Source: Synergistes jonesii
Lineage (GTDB): Bacteria; Synergistota; Synergistia; Synergistales; Synergistaceae
DNA: 64,000 bases
Direction: 5' to 3'
Assembly (NCBI RefSeq): GCF_000712295.1
Contig: NZ_JMKI01000004.1
Location: forward strand, 1 to 64,000
Shown: positions 16,490 through 23,541 of the stretch, piece by piece
How positions within the stretch are numbered: position 1 is the first letter of the stretch
Layout: each line of letters starts with the position of its first letter
Notes under the pieces: generated by a model
What the model saw: only the letters and a program-made list of their open reading frames with translations
Databases searched by the model: none
Told to the model about the DNA's origin: nothing
Position numbers and translations under genes: made by a program

Positions 16490-16930
16490 TCATTTCAACC
16501 TGCCGGTTCGCCAGTCTTCAAGCAGAGACTGCACAGAAAGCAGCGGCCGGTAGAGGCGGTAAAGCGCGCTGTTGAGCAGCCGGTATACGTGCCTTTCGGT
16601 AAACCCAAGTTCACGGGCGATATCCGACACCTCCATGTTCCGCCAGTATCGCAGCGCCAAAACACGACGTTCCTTCTCCTCAAGCTCGCAGTAGGGCTCG
16701 TAAATACCGGACATCAGGGATTTCAACTTCCTCATCACGGGATCGTTGTATCGTTCCAGATACCTGTCGCCGGCCGCAACGGCGCCGCTTCCGTCCACGG
16801 GCTCGTCCCAGAGGCAGCCGCAGGACATAGCCTGAGCGTCGAGCATCAGCTTGTAGCCGTCGTGGTCCTTCTTAATAGCGGGGAAGTCCTTAATCGCCCC
16901 TTCCACCATCCTGTGCCTGTACGTCGCCAT
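16490..16930 (-). CDS. Phage late-gene regulator, RinA/ArpU-like sigma-region-4 HTH
   Basis: A 146-residue protein. The C-terminal half is a sigma-70 region-4/ArpU-type helix-turn-helix: EEKERRVLALRYWRNMEVSD followed by IARELGFTERHVYRLLNSAL. Such proteins activate terminase and structural genes late in infection. It sits between the replication module and the terminase, the usual place. AAGGAGG precedes the ATG. The gene is separated from terS by the oppositely oriented TA pair, so it may act on a promoter near 15530-15610. Confidence 0.8.
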   Translation of the reverse strand: MATYRHRMVEGAIKDFPAIKKDHDGYKLMLDAQAMSCGCLWDEPVDGSGAVAAGDRYLERYNDPVMRKLKSLMSGIYEPYCELEEKERRVLALRYWRNMEVSDIARELGFTERHVYRLLNSALYRLYRPLLSVQSLLEDWRTGRLK

Positions 16931-17001
16931 TTGACGGTCCTCCTTCTTCGCTGTTTTCCGCTATGTGTGCGTTTCGCGCGACGGCGCGCCCTCTTCGCCG
17001 T

Positions 17002-17056
17002 AGGCGAAGCTGAAAAATCACCTTAGGGCTCGCCTAGTGCCGCGTGCGTTTCGCGG
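17002..17056. repeat. Dispersed 55-nt hairpin element, copy 2 (origin region)
   Basis: Ungapped match to 10087-10141; the final CGCCTAGT plus stem GCCGC/GCGGC and loop GTGCGTTTC are identical. Here it is noncoding and abuts the first iteron at 17058. A partial further copy (GTGCGTTTCGCG) lies at about 16966-16977, with a perfect seven-base hairpin CTTCGCC/GGCGAAG at 16992-17008. Confidence 0.65.
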
Positions 17057-17057
17057 C

Positions 17058-17389
17058 GCGAACATGTGCACCTGTTCGCAACATGTTCGCAAATATGTTC
17101 GCGCCCTCGAAGCCTTGCAGTTACTGGAAAAATCGGCGGTTGCGAACATTGCGAACATATTTACCCCTTATTTTTAGAAAATCATTTAAAGAAGAAAAAA
17201 TCTTTTTTATACGGTTTTTTCGTGTCTGCTGTTCGCAGGGTACAGTTATCCCCTGTGATACCAACGGTTTTTTTGCGCGAACATGTTTGCGAACATGTTG
17301 GAAATATGTTCGCGCCGGTATCGCTGAAGCCTTGCTGTCACCGGCTTTTTTAATGCGAACATGTTTTGTTGACTATATGAATTGTTCGC
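17058..17389. other. Iteron array with AT-rich core: candidate phage replication origin
   Basis: About 330 bp without a gene. The heptamer GCGAACA or its complement TGTTCGC occurs about twelve times: 17058, 17073, 17084, 17096, 17142, 17151, 17230, 17277, 17289, 17307, 17355 and 17383. The first two form an almost perfect 22-bp palindrome (17058-17079). Units near 17078-17128 and 17289-17345 are ~50-bp direct repeats (shared AATATGTTCGCGCC and GAAGCCTTGC). Between the two clusters, 17158-17220 is strikingly AT-rich. Iterons flanking an AT-rich stretch next to a primase-helicase gene is the layout of a replication origin; operator function is the alternative. Confidence 0.6.
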
Positions 17390-17400
17390 GCTATCTTTTG

Positions 17401-19749
17401 TTACAAATCATCTTCCGACACCTCCAGCGGGATCGTGCGCTTGGGCGGCACGCGCCACATTCTGGCGTTGGAATGCCCCATCGGCCTGGACTTCCCCCCG
17501 GTGAGTTTCGCCAGCACTTTGCCCGCCTTTATCACGTCGCCCGGCTTGGGCGTGGAGCTGGGAGGGTAGCCGCAGTCGTACAGCACCTGGGTGGTCGTCG
17601 CGTATCTCCAGATTTCGGGCATGGCTTTCCATTCAAGGCCGACGGCTATCATTTCCTCTATGCTGGACGGGACTTCGAATTCCTGGTTGAGTTCCGCGAG
17701 CAGCGCGTCTTCTTCTTTCGTCAGCCACCAGCGGTATTCGTCGTTTTTGGGCTCTTTTAAGTGCATGAGGTAGTAACGTTCGTAGACTTCCCGCCACATC
17801 TGCTGCATTTCGCCGCGGTCGAGCGGCATGATCTTGACTAGGGGGATGCACCACCAGCGGGAATTGCCCGTGTCGTCGATGAGGAATTGCCGCTGGTTCA
17901 CCGTGGCGCCGTATATCGTGCGGCGCTGGAAGTCCGATTCCCTGCGGCTCCACGGCATGCGCAGCTTGTCCGAGCCGCGCGTCAGAAAGGCTTTCAAGAT
18001 GGGCACTTCGGAGCGGTTGAAGGTGCCTTCTAATTCTCCGTATTCCACGCCCCAGGCCGATATGGCGGCTTTCACGCTGTCTTTGTCTTTCAGGTTGAGC
18101 CCCACGCCTTCGGAAAAGAATTCGTCTTTCCCGAAGAGGATGCGGAACCAGGTGGTTTTGCCTATGCCCTGTCCGCCGACGAAGGTCAGCACTCCGCGAC
18201 AGCGGAAGCCGCTTTGCATGAAGACGGCCGCTACGCCGGAGATGAGCCAGCGGCGGATGAGCGTTTCTTTGAAGCCGCGCGGGAAGTCCCTCTCCTCCAC
18301 AAGAGAATCGTAAACATTTTGCAGACGCGAAAAGCCGTCCCAGGGTTCGGAGAGTATCCAATCTTTCACCGGGTTGACGATGTTCTGCGAACCTATGTTG
18401 GAAATAAGGGGGTCGATGTCGCCTTTCGGCATGCGCCAGCGCGAGCAGAGGGAGAGTATTTCGCCCATCGCGGCGTTTTTCGCGTTGTCGCCGCACCATG
18501 TGCGCCCCGGCATGGAAAAGACTTCTTCTTTTTTTATTTCGTCGTAGGATACGGTCATGCCGGCGAAGGCCAGCAGCGCCCGCAGGTTTTCCACGGTGCC
18601 CAGCGGCCGGCCGCCTTCCGTCAGGTCTACGAATTGGGGCTCTCTGTGTTTCAGCTTGTAGAGGCCCTCGTTTTTGAAGGCCTCCAGTTTTTTCAGCATC
18701 AGCGCCCTCGTCTTTTTCAATCCGTTTTTGACGGCGTAGTCGTTCCAGTCCGTGCCTTCGTCGTCTTGGGCGAAGTCCGGATAGACGAAGGGGACGCCCG
18801 TTTCTTCAAAGACTTTTATCGCGGCCGTCGCCCCCGGGTTTCCCGCCGTATGCCTGTCATTATCGGCGGCCACGACGAATTCTTTTTCCGGCCAGAGGCG
18901 GCGGACGTTTTTTACCACGGGCAATAGGTTGCCGGCGTCGCAGCCGATTATCACGGCGTCGCCGGTCGCCTCCGCCACTGAGCAGGCCGTCGCCCACCCT
19001 TCGGCGATCCAGACGCGCGCCGATAGGCGCGCTTCGTCGAAGCCCGAAGGGGCGCCGGAGGCTTCAGACCCCTTGTCATCCGCCCGCGCGTCGGAAGGCG
19101 CGGAAGGGGAAGAGGCGGAAGAGGGCCCTCCGCTGGACGGGACGTCCATATAGATCACGCCGAAGTTGCCCCGCTTGGGCGCCGAGGTCTCGAAGAGTTT
19201 TTTGGCGCCCTGCCGCTGCGGTATGGTCTGCACGTTGACGACGGCGCCGCTCGCGTCGAAGAGCGGCCACAGCAGGTCCTGTCCCAATATCCGGGCGCCG
19301 TGGACGGACCGCAGCCGCTTTCTTGAGGCGTATTTGTGCGACGCGTCGGCCGGCGTCGCCGCCGCCCACTTCCGCCGCGCGAGGGCCGAGGCCTCGGCCT
19401 GCGACGACGCCTTCTTCCGCGCGGCTTCGGCCCTTTCCCGCTCCCACTTCTCGGCCAGCGCTTCCCGTTCTGCGGCCGACAGGGAACGAAAATCCGCATC
19501 CCCGCGCGGGTCCCACATGTAAAACTCCCCCGTGCGCCAGTTGTGCAGCCAGCCGCGCGGGAATTCGTCGTTGAATATCCTGTATTCGCCGTTCTTGCTC
19601 CTGGGCTTGTCTCCGGAGAGCGTGCAGCGGTGCTTGCGCCCGTCGATCTTAAGCCCCTCGCCGGAAGCGAGGTAGACTCCCTCGCCTCCGAGAAAATCAA
19701 GAAAAGCCCGCTCGATGTCAAAAATTCCCCAATCGCCCAGATCCCTCAC
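17401..19749 (-). CDS. Phage replication primase-helicase: Toprim plus VirE-type ATPase
   Basis: A 782-residue protein. The N-terminus (1-130) has a zinc-finger-like/primase-associated region (KIDGRKHRCTLSGDKPRS). A Toprim domain covers about 235-330 (RVWIAEGWATACSVAEATGD, VVAADNDRHTAGNPG). A VirE/D5-like superfamily 3 ATPase follows, with Walker A GGQGIGKTTW, an EYGELEG Walker B-like strand and a TIYGATVNQRQFLIDDTGN sensor region. It would prime and unwind phage DNA. The iteron array lies immediately beyond its stop. The start is GTG 19749, the most upstream possible; the ribosome-binding site is poorly spaced, so the start is uncertain. Confidence 0.85.
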   Translation of the reverse strand: MRDLGDWGIFDIERAFLDFLGGEGVYLASGEGLKIDGRKHRCTLSGDKPRSKNGEYRIFNDEFPRGWLHNWRTGEFYMWDPRGDADFRSLSAAEREALAEKWERERAEAARKKASSQAEASALARRKWAAATPADASHKYASRKRLRSVHGARILGQDLLWPLFDASGAVVNVQTIPQRQGAKKLFETSAPKRGNFGVIYMDVPSSGGPSSASSPSAPSDARADDKGSEASGAPSGFDEARLSARVWIAEGWATACSVAEATGDAVIIGCDAGNLLPVVKNVRRLWPEKEFVVAADNDRHTAGNPGATAAIKVFEETGVPFVYPDFAQDDEGTDWNDYAVKNGLKKTRALMLKKLEAFKNEGLYKLKHREPQFVDLTEGGRPLGTVENLRALLAFAGMTVSYDEIKKEEVFSMPGRTWCGDNAKNAAMGEILSLCSRWRMPKGDIDPLISNIGSQNIVNPVKDWILSEPWDGFSRLQNVYDSLVEERDFPRGFKETLIRRWLISGVAAVFMQSGFRCRGVLTFVGGQGIGKTTWFRILFGKDEFFSEGVGLNLKDKDSVKAAISAWGVEYGELEGTFNRSEVPILKAFLTRGSDKLRMPWSRRESDFQRRTIYGATVNQRQFLIDDTGNSRWWCIPLVKIMPLDRGEMQQMWREVYERYYLMHLKEPKNDEYRWWLTKEEDALLAELNQEFEVPSSIEEMIAVGLEWKAMPEIWRYATTTQVLYDCGYPPSSTPKPGDVIKAGKVLAKLTGGKSRPMGHSNARMWRVPPKRTIPLEVSEDDL

Positions 19750-19809
19750 CCGCCTGACTTTTTATCTTAAACCGAAACCGAAGCGAGCGGCCCCATGCGC
19801 GCCGCCGCC

Positions 19810-20055
19810 CTACTTGCCCAGCTCCTGCCCTTCGACGTCCTCGATCCAGAACTTAAGATCGCGGTTCGGCTCCGCCAAAGCGGCCTCCACCGAAGATTCC
19901 ACCATCGGCTCAACGATAGGTATATACTCGTCGGCGATAAGATCCTCGTCGAGCGACACCTCCTCCGGCATCCCCTCGTACCTCTCCAGCAGCTTCTTCA
20001 ACTCATCCAGCTGCCTCTCCGTCACGAAAAACCTTTTCCCGTCATTCATCTTCAT
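19810..20055 (-). CDS. Hypothetical early phage protein, 81 aa (duplicate copy A)
   Basis: An 81-residue very acidic protein (RQLDELKKLLERYEGMPEEV; later DEYIPIVEPMVESSVEAA). It is nearly identical to the 80-aa product of 21089-21331, with only a few substitutions and a different C-terminal tail. AAGGAG precedes the ATG. No known family is recognised. High identity at the DNA level, including the leader, shows a recent duplication within the early operon. Confidence 0.65.
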   Translation of the reverse strand: MKMNDGKRFFVTERQLDELKKLLERYEGMPEEVSLDEDLIADEYIPIVEPMVESSVEAALAEPNRDLKFWIEDVEGQELGK

Positions 20056-20074
20056 GCTATAATCTCCTTGTCTG

Positions 20075-20299
20075 TTATATGCCTGAGTCCCGTGCGCCGC
20101 TATCGCTCGGGGCTCTCTTTTTCCGCCCGCGCGTCTCTGCCGGCAGAAGCTTCTCGGCGTCCATGATCACCGTGCCATGTTCGACACAGCGGCGCATATA
20201 CTCGGGGAAAGAATAAATATCATCCCAGCCGTGCCGCAGGTAGTATGCGTACAGCTCAGACTCAGTGCACTCGATGATTTTGCCTTTTTGCGCTTTCAT
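20075..20299 (-). CDS. Chimeric hypothetical early protein, 74 aa
   Basis: A 74-residue protein whose first ~47 residues (KIIECTESELYAYYLRHGWD, SFPEYMRRCVEHGTVI) match the 56-aa product of 21712-21882. Its last ~22 residues (LPAETRGRKKRAPSDSGARD) match the end of the 116-aa product of 21369-21719. It therefore looks like a fusion created by a deletion in one copy of a duplicated cassette. Its start overlaps the PAPS-reductase-like gene stop. Function unknown. Confidence 0.6.
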   Translation of the reverse strand: MKAQKGKIIECTESELYAYYLRHGWDDIYSFPEYMRRCVEHGTVIMDAEKLLPAETRGRKKRAPSDSGARDSGI

Positions 20300-21084
20300 T
20301 AGTTCGCCTCCTCAAAAATTCTCGCTTGCGGGTTATGGTTCCGGAAAAATGTTTTGTCTTCGATCCACCAGTTCCACACGTCCTGTGCCGTGCGCCACGT
20401 ATCGGACTTTTTGCCTACATCGCGCCTGTGTTGCAGCATTTTGTCGAACGCGCGAAGATAAAGCGCTTTATATTTCGACCAACGTTCAGCATGGCGTATC
20501 CTTGTCTGCACATTTGCCATTGGGCAACAAATGCAACCCAGGCGGGCAAAGCCTTCGTCGTAGAGTCCGCAGTATGACAGGCTGCCCCCGCGTATGTATT
20601 CCCACACTTCGCGTTCCGTCCAGTCGAATATGAGATGCAGGTATTGCCCATTTTTTCTACGCTTCGGCTCTATTTTTTGTCTTTTCGCCCTGTGCACGCT
20701 CTCGTCGCGACGGACGCCTGTTACGCAGATAGTTCTGCCATCTCCGCCGTGCTCCTTGAGTGCCGCACAGCAATAACGCATTATGCGCGTCGGGGGCGTG
20801 TTTTTGGCGACGATTAGCGCCCACATGCTCAGGCGCGGGCTATGCATGGCAACGTCGGGCTGTGCCCGGATGAAGTAGACCAGCTCCGGCGGGTCTACGG
20901 TCGTAACACAGTAGTGCGCGTCATATTTGACTCCGGAGCGCCGCACGAGGTCGAGCACGACGGTGCTGTCTTTACCTCCGGAGTACGCGACATAATAGCC
21001 GTCCGGCGGCTCCATTTCACGTAATATGCCGATAGCCTCGGCTACTTTATCGCGGGGTCCGAAGAGCGTGTTTTCATACAGCAC
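20299..21084 (-). CDS. PAPS-reductase-family (PP-loop ATPase) protein, phage-borne
   Basis: A 261-residue protein with the PP-loop YYVAYSGGKDSTVVLDL near residues 29-45, the MRYCCAALKEHGG motif, a TGVRRDES segment, and a late CICC (GCICCPMANV) pair that, with the earlier CC, could bind an iron-sulfur cluster. These features fit the phosphoadenosine phosphosulfate reductase superfamily, which includes CysH enzymes and the DndC-type sulfur-transfer enzymes of DNA phosphorothioation. No dndB, dndD or dndE is in the window, so the substrate is not known. It is flanked by the duplicated cassette, suggesting separate acquisition. Confidence 0.8.
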   Translation of the reverse strand: MLYENTLFGPRDKVAEAIGILREMEPPDGYYVAYSGGKDSTVVLDLVRRSGVKYDAHYCVTTVDPPELVYFIRAQPDVAMHSPRLSMWALIVAKNTPPTRIMRYCCAALKEHGGDGRTICVTGVRRDESVHRAKRQKIEPKRRKNGQYLHLIFDWTEREVWEYIRGGSLSYCGLYDEGFARLGCICCPMANVQTRIRHAERWSKYKALYLRAFDKMLQHRRDVGKKSDTWRTAQDVWNWWIEDKTFFRNHNPQARIFEEAN

Positions 21085-21088
21085 GACG

Positions 21089-21331
21089 CTATGCTAACTC
21101 CTGCTGCTCGACGTCCTCGATCCAGAACTTAAGATCGCGGTTCGGCTCCGCCAAAGCGGCCTCCACCGAAGATTCCACCATCGGCTCAACGATAGGTATA
21201 TACTCGTCGGCGATAAGATCCTCTTCGAGCGACACCTCCTCCGGCATCCCCTCGTACCTCTCCAGCAGCTTCTTCAGCTCATCCAGCTGCCTCTCCGTCA
21301 CGAAAAACCTTTTCCCGTCATTCATCTTCAT
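21089..21331 (-). CDS. Hypothetical early phage protein, 80 aa (duplicate copy B)
   Basis: An 80-residue acidic protein, paralogous to 19810-20055 and differing by only a few residues (EEDL for DEDL; ending EQQELA). AAGGAG lies before the ATG. It sits just upstream of the PAPS-reductase-like gene with a four-base gap. Function unknown. Confidence 0.65.
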   Translation of the reverse strand: MKMNDGKRFFVTERQLDELKKLLERYEGMPEEVSLEEDLIADEYIPIVEPMVESSVEAALAEPNRDLKFWIEDVEQQELA

Positions 21332-21368
21332 GCTATAATCTCCTTAGTCAGTTCTACTTAGTACAGTT

Positions 21369-21719
21369 CTATTTTGAGTCCCGAGCGCCGCTATCGCTCG
21401 GGGCTCTCTTTTTCCTTCCGCGCGTCTCTGCCGGCAGCGCCTTCACGCCCGTCTCTTTCTCGTACCGTTTGTCTATCTCGGCAAAGCTTTTCCGGAGAAA
21501 AATCGGCGAAAACCTCACCGAAACGCCGCTCTCCCGGATAGACTCCATGATTTTTTTCCACGAATGCCCGGCCATACGCGCAGCGCGTATCTCGGTATAA
21601 AGGGACTCGATGAGCTGCGTCTTCATCTGCTTCTGCCCGTATGAAGCGCGCGGGTTGCGCGCCAGCTCGGTCAAAGCCATACGCGCCCGGCCGAGCCCTG
21701 GGACGTCGAACTCAGGCAT
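21369..21719 (-). CDS. Hypothetical early protein, 116 aa
   Basis: A 116-residue basic protein. ATG 21719 is preferred to 21728 because GGGAGG is then properly spaced. It has an N-terminal helical segment (ARMALTELARNPRASYGQKQ) and a central HTH-like stretch (EIRAARMAGHSWKKIMESIR ESGVSVRFSP). It ends in a basic tail (TRGRKKRAP) that is also found fused to another protein at 20075-20299. It might bind DNA; this is inference only. Confidence 0.6.
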   Translation of the reverse strand: MPEFDVPGLGRARMALTELARNPRASYGQKQMKTQLIESLYTEIRAARMAGHSWKKIMESIRESGVSVRFSPIFLRKSFAEIDKRYEKETGVKALPAETRGRKKRAPSDSGARDSK

Positions 21720-21882
21720 CGCCACCATCCTCCCTGCCCGCCGCCTTAATCACCGTGCCCTGTTCGACACAGCGGCGCATATACTCCGGAAAAGAATAAA
21801 TATCATCCCAGCCGTGCCGCAGCCAATACGCGGTCAACTCCGCCTCGGTGCACTCGACGATCCTGCCTCTGCGTACCTTCAT
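21712..21882 (-). CDS. Hypothetical early protein, 56 aa
   Basis: A 56-residue ORF from ATG 21882 to TGA 21712, overlapping the next gene. It reads KVRRGRIVECTEAELTAYWL then RHGWDDIYSFPEYMRRCVEQ, and is the free-standing version of the N-terminal domain in 20075-20299. Strong conservation between the two diverged copies argues that it is a real gene. Function unknown. Confidence 0.6.
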   Translation of the reverse strand: MKVRRGRIVECTEAELTAYWLRHGWDDIYSFPEYMRRCVEQGTVIKAAGREDGGDA

Positions 21883-22067
21883 CGCCCGCCATCCTTCTTA
21901 GGCGCCCTGTAAACATTGGCCAGATACTCCATGCGCCTCTTCTGCCGGCGGCGGTCTTCCGACCATACGCAAAGCATCTTGCCGACAAAAAACGCCGCTA
22001 CGGCCAACGCCGCGACCACAAGAACGCAGAACGACACGAAAGCCGCTGCGACATACACCCTATACAT
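21879..22067 (-). CDS. Small single-pass membrane protein, 62 aa
   Basis: A 62-residue protein with one clear membrane span (residues about 5-30: VAAAFVSFCVLVVAALAVAA) and a positively charged C-terminus (RRRQKRRMEYL). AGGAG lies upstream of the ATG. It overlaps its neighbours at both ends, as usual in this early operon. Function unknown; small phage membrane proteins of this kind often interfere with host envelope functions or with superinfection. Confidence 0.6.
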   Translation of the reverse strand: MYRVYVAAAFVSFCVLVVAALAVAAFFVGKMLCVWSEDRRRQKRRMEYLANVYRAPKKDGGR

Positions 22068-22299
22068 CCTTCTTCTCCTCCTCGTCGGTCCTCATATAAG
22101 ACACCAGCAGATGCCGGCAGAACTCCTTCATATCCTTCACCCGCGCCGCGTCCCGCTCAAAGCCGTCGCAGTTGTGGCAGGCGAACGCAGCCGCGCCCAT
22201 CGGCAGCAGCCAGACGGCGGGGTAACACTCCTCATGCCCGCAAAAAGCGTGTATCTTCCCAAACCTGCGGCACTTCGCCGCCATCCCGTAACGCGCCAT
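22060..22299 (-). CDS. Small Cys-rich (zinc-binding-like) early protein, 79 aa
   Basis: 79 residues from ATG 22299, which follows the upstream gene stop directly. It contains FCGHEECYP and ACHNCDGFERD, a Cys/His arrangement consistent with a zinc ribbon, then a helical acidic end. The longer open frame upstream overlaps another gene and is less likely. Function unknown. Confidence 0.55.
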   Translation of the reverse strand: MARYGMAAKCRRFGKIHAFCGHEECYPAVWLLPMGAAAFACHNCDGFERDAARVKDMKEFCRHLLVSYMRTDEEEKKDV

Positions 22300-22300
22300 C

Positions 22301-22495
22301 TCAGCGGCCGCCCCCAAACATACGGGCGCACTCTTCAAGCGCCGCCTCCCTATACTCCGCGTTCACGCGCTGCTCCCAGCGGCGCAGCCCATCCGCGCGC
22401 CGTCTCTCGTCGTATCGTTCTATAAGCCAGTAAAAAACCATAAACGCCGCCGCGACGAAAAGCGGCGCCAAAACATCAGCCGTATAAGCCATCAT
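22301..22495 (-). CDS. Small membrane-anchored early protein, about 64 aa
   Basis: Starts at the ATGATG at 22495, with GGAGGT upstream. It has one N-terminal membrane span (VLAPLFVAAAFMVFYWLIER) and a charged helical C-terminus (RRWEQRVNAEYREAALEECA). The start overlaps the stop of the preceding HTH gene. Function unknown. Confidence 0.55.
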   Translation of the reverse strand: MMAYTADVLAPLFVAAAFMVFYWLIERYDERRRADGLRRWEQRVNAEYREAALEECARMFGGGR

Positions 22496-22956
22496 ACGCG
22501 CACCTCCCTGCGCCGCCTCTCCACGTGCCCACACTCGAAAGCGCGCGCCACAGCCGCCGCGTCGAAACGTGCCGTCGCGTTCTTCGCAAGCCCCTCCGGC
22601 TTCAGGGGATTTGGGTAAATATCCAGGTGCCTGTAGTAAGTGGCCTGAGAAATCTTCCATGCCGCCGTGATCTCCTTCATCGTCACCGTGCCCTCGATGG
22701 GGAACGGCACATACTCAAGCGCCGTCTGTGCGGGTTTCGGCTCTGTCCCGGCGGGGCAGGGGAGCGCCTCCTCAGTAGGTTCCGGACGGGAAGCCATGGC
22801 GGCGCGCCGCCCCTCTTCCTTCCTCTCCAGCTGCTCGCGTACCAAAGCGTCGATCGCGTCGCATATCTCAAAACCCGCCTCGCGGCCGACGTGCTTCGGG
22901 AGTCCCACCGTTATCTTCACCCCGAAGTCGGGGCTGTACGTAAAACTCACGCCCAT
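22492..22956 (-). CDS. Early phage DNA-binding-like protein with C-terminal HTH, 154 aa
   Basis: 154 residues from ATG 22956, which has GGGAGG upstream and overlaps the preceding stop. The N-terminus (FTYSPDFGVKITVGLPKHVG) is of unknown fold. The C-terminal 50 residues (TMKEITAAWKISQATYYRHL, then NATARFDAAAVARAF) look like an excisionase/AlpA- or MerR-type winged helix. It could be a regulator or recombination directionality factor; neither is proven. Confidence 0.6.
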   Translation of the reverse strand: MGVSFTYSPDFGVKITVGLPKHVGREAGFEICDAIDALVREQLERKEEGRRAAMASRPEPTEEALPCPAGTEPKPAQTALEYVPFPIEGTVTMKEITAAWKISQATYYRHLDIYPNPLKPEGLAKNATARFDAAAVARAFECGHVERRRREVRV

Positions 22957-23183
22957 AACGCAGACGCCTCCCGTGTCGTCTTCACGGGCGCAAGGCGGAC
23001 GCGCAAAGCGCGGCACGTACCGGGGCGCGCCCCGTCCTCGTCGAAAGCGTCGCACAGTTTACAGCCCAAACGGCGCCCCGCGCGCAGGGCGAGCTCGGCC
23101 GGCACCATCGTCTTGTACCCCTCCGGGAACACGAAACGCTTCCCGCGCAAATCGCAGAACCCCACCATCCGACGTGAAACCAT
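22947..23183 (-). CDS. Small Cys-containing early protein, 78 aa
   Basis: 78 residues from ATG 23183, which has GGAGG seven bases upstream; a longer frame to 23228 lacks such a site. It has FCDLRGKRFVFPEGYKTMVP and GCKLCDAF, so a metal-binding CxxC is possible. It is the most upstream gene of its run, followed by overlapping genes. Function unknown. Confidence 0.55.
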   Translation of the reverse strand: MVSRRMVGFCDLRGKRFVFPEGYKTMVPAELALRAGRRLGCKLCDAFDEDGARPGTCRALRVRLAPVKTTREASALWA

Positions 23184-23234
23184 AACTTTTCCTCCAATCT
23201 CAAATCGTGATAAAATATGACAAACCATTTTTTC

Positions 23235-23297
23235 AAGCCGTCGAACCTCCCGAAGCCGCGCGCCAACACGGCTTCGGGAAACGGCTTTAACTCTTTT
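23235..23297. other. Two-tier hairpin upstream of the early gene run
   Basis: The inner stem is CCCGAAGCCG/CGGCTTCGGG (23249-23278) and the outer stem is AAGCCGT/ACGGCTT (23235-23241 with 23281-23287). It is followed on the plus strand by TAACTCTTTTTTTT. It resembles a plus-strand terminator, but no plus gene ends here, so it could instead shape the minus-strand leader of the downstream operon. Confidence 0.5.
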
Positions 23298-23381
23298 TTT
23301 TAGCTCCCACGTTTCCGCCTTTTATAACTTCAGCAAAACTGCTAAACTATATATGCCGCCGGGGGAAACGAAGGTGATAAC

Positions 23382-23537
23382 ATGAAACATCTGTCTCCGA
23401 TACAGGAACACCAAAACGCGCCTGAAGAGCTAAAAGAAACAGAACGATACATCCATGACTTAAATTGCCATTTTCAAACTCTCTGCCAAGAGCTTGAAGA
23501 AAGGGTAAAAGCTCTCGAAGCTATCCTGAAGAAGTAG
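23382..23537 (+). CDS. Small coiled-coil ORF, 51 aa
   Basis: A 51-residue plus-strand ORF with AAGGTG seven bases before the ATG and an AT-rich TAAACTATATAT upstream that could hold a -10 box. The protein is almost entirely helical (QNAPEELKETERYIHDLNCH; QELEERVKALEAILKK) and probably forms a coiled coil. It converges on the 97-aa gene, with a four-base gap between the stops. Function unknown. Confidence 0.5.
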   Translation: MKHLSPIQEHQNAPEELKETERYIHDLNCHFQTLCQELEERVKALEAILKK

Positions 23538-23541
23538 AATC

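Larger units (their letters stand above)
19810..20299. repeat. Duplicated early cassette, copy A (left of PAPS-reductase-like gene)
   Basis: Matches copy B at 21089-21882 in the same order and orientation. The 81/80-aa ORF part is almost identical over about 230 bp. The GAGTCCCG..CGCTCGGGGCTC hairpin segment is shared (20090 and 21375), as is the 47-residue domain around 20160-20299. Copy A lacks about 290 bp present in copy B. Confidence 0.75.
21089..21882. repeat. Duplicated early cassette, copy B (right of PAPS-reductase-like gene)
   Basis: Second copy of the cassette described at 19810-20299, with the same gene order. It keeps a ~290-bp piece (most of the 116-aa gene) that copy A has lost. 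Confidence 0.75.

Noticed and set aside
17058-17389. CRISPR array
   Set aside because: The repeat unit is a heptamer in both orientations with irregular spacing and no unique spacers of constant length; no cas genes are present.
20299-21084. A full Dnd phosphorothioation system
   Set aside because: Only a PP-loop protein is present; dndA, B, D, E-like genes are absent nearby. The only desulfurase in the window is far away in host DNA next to yedF.
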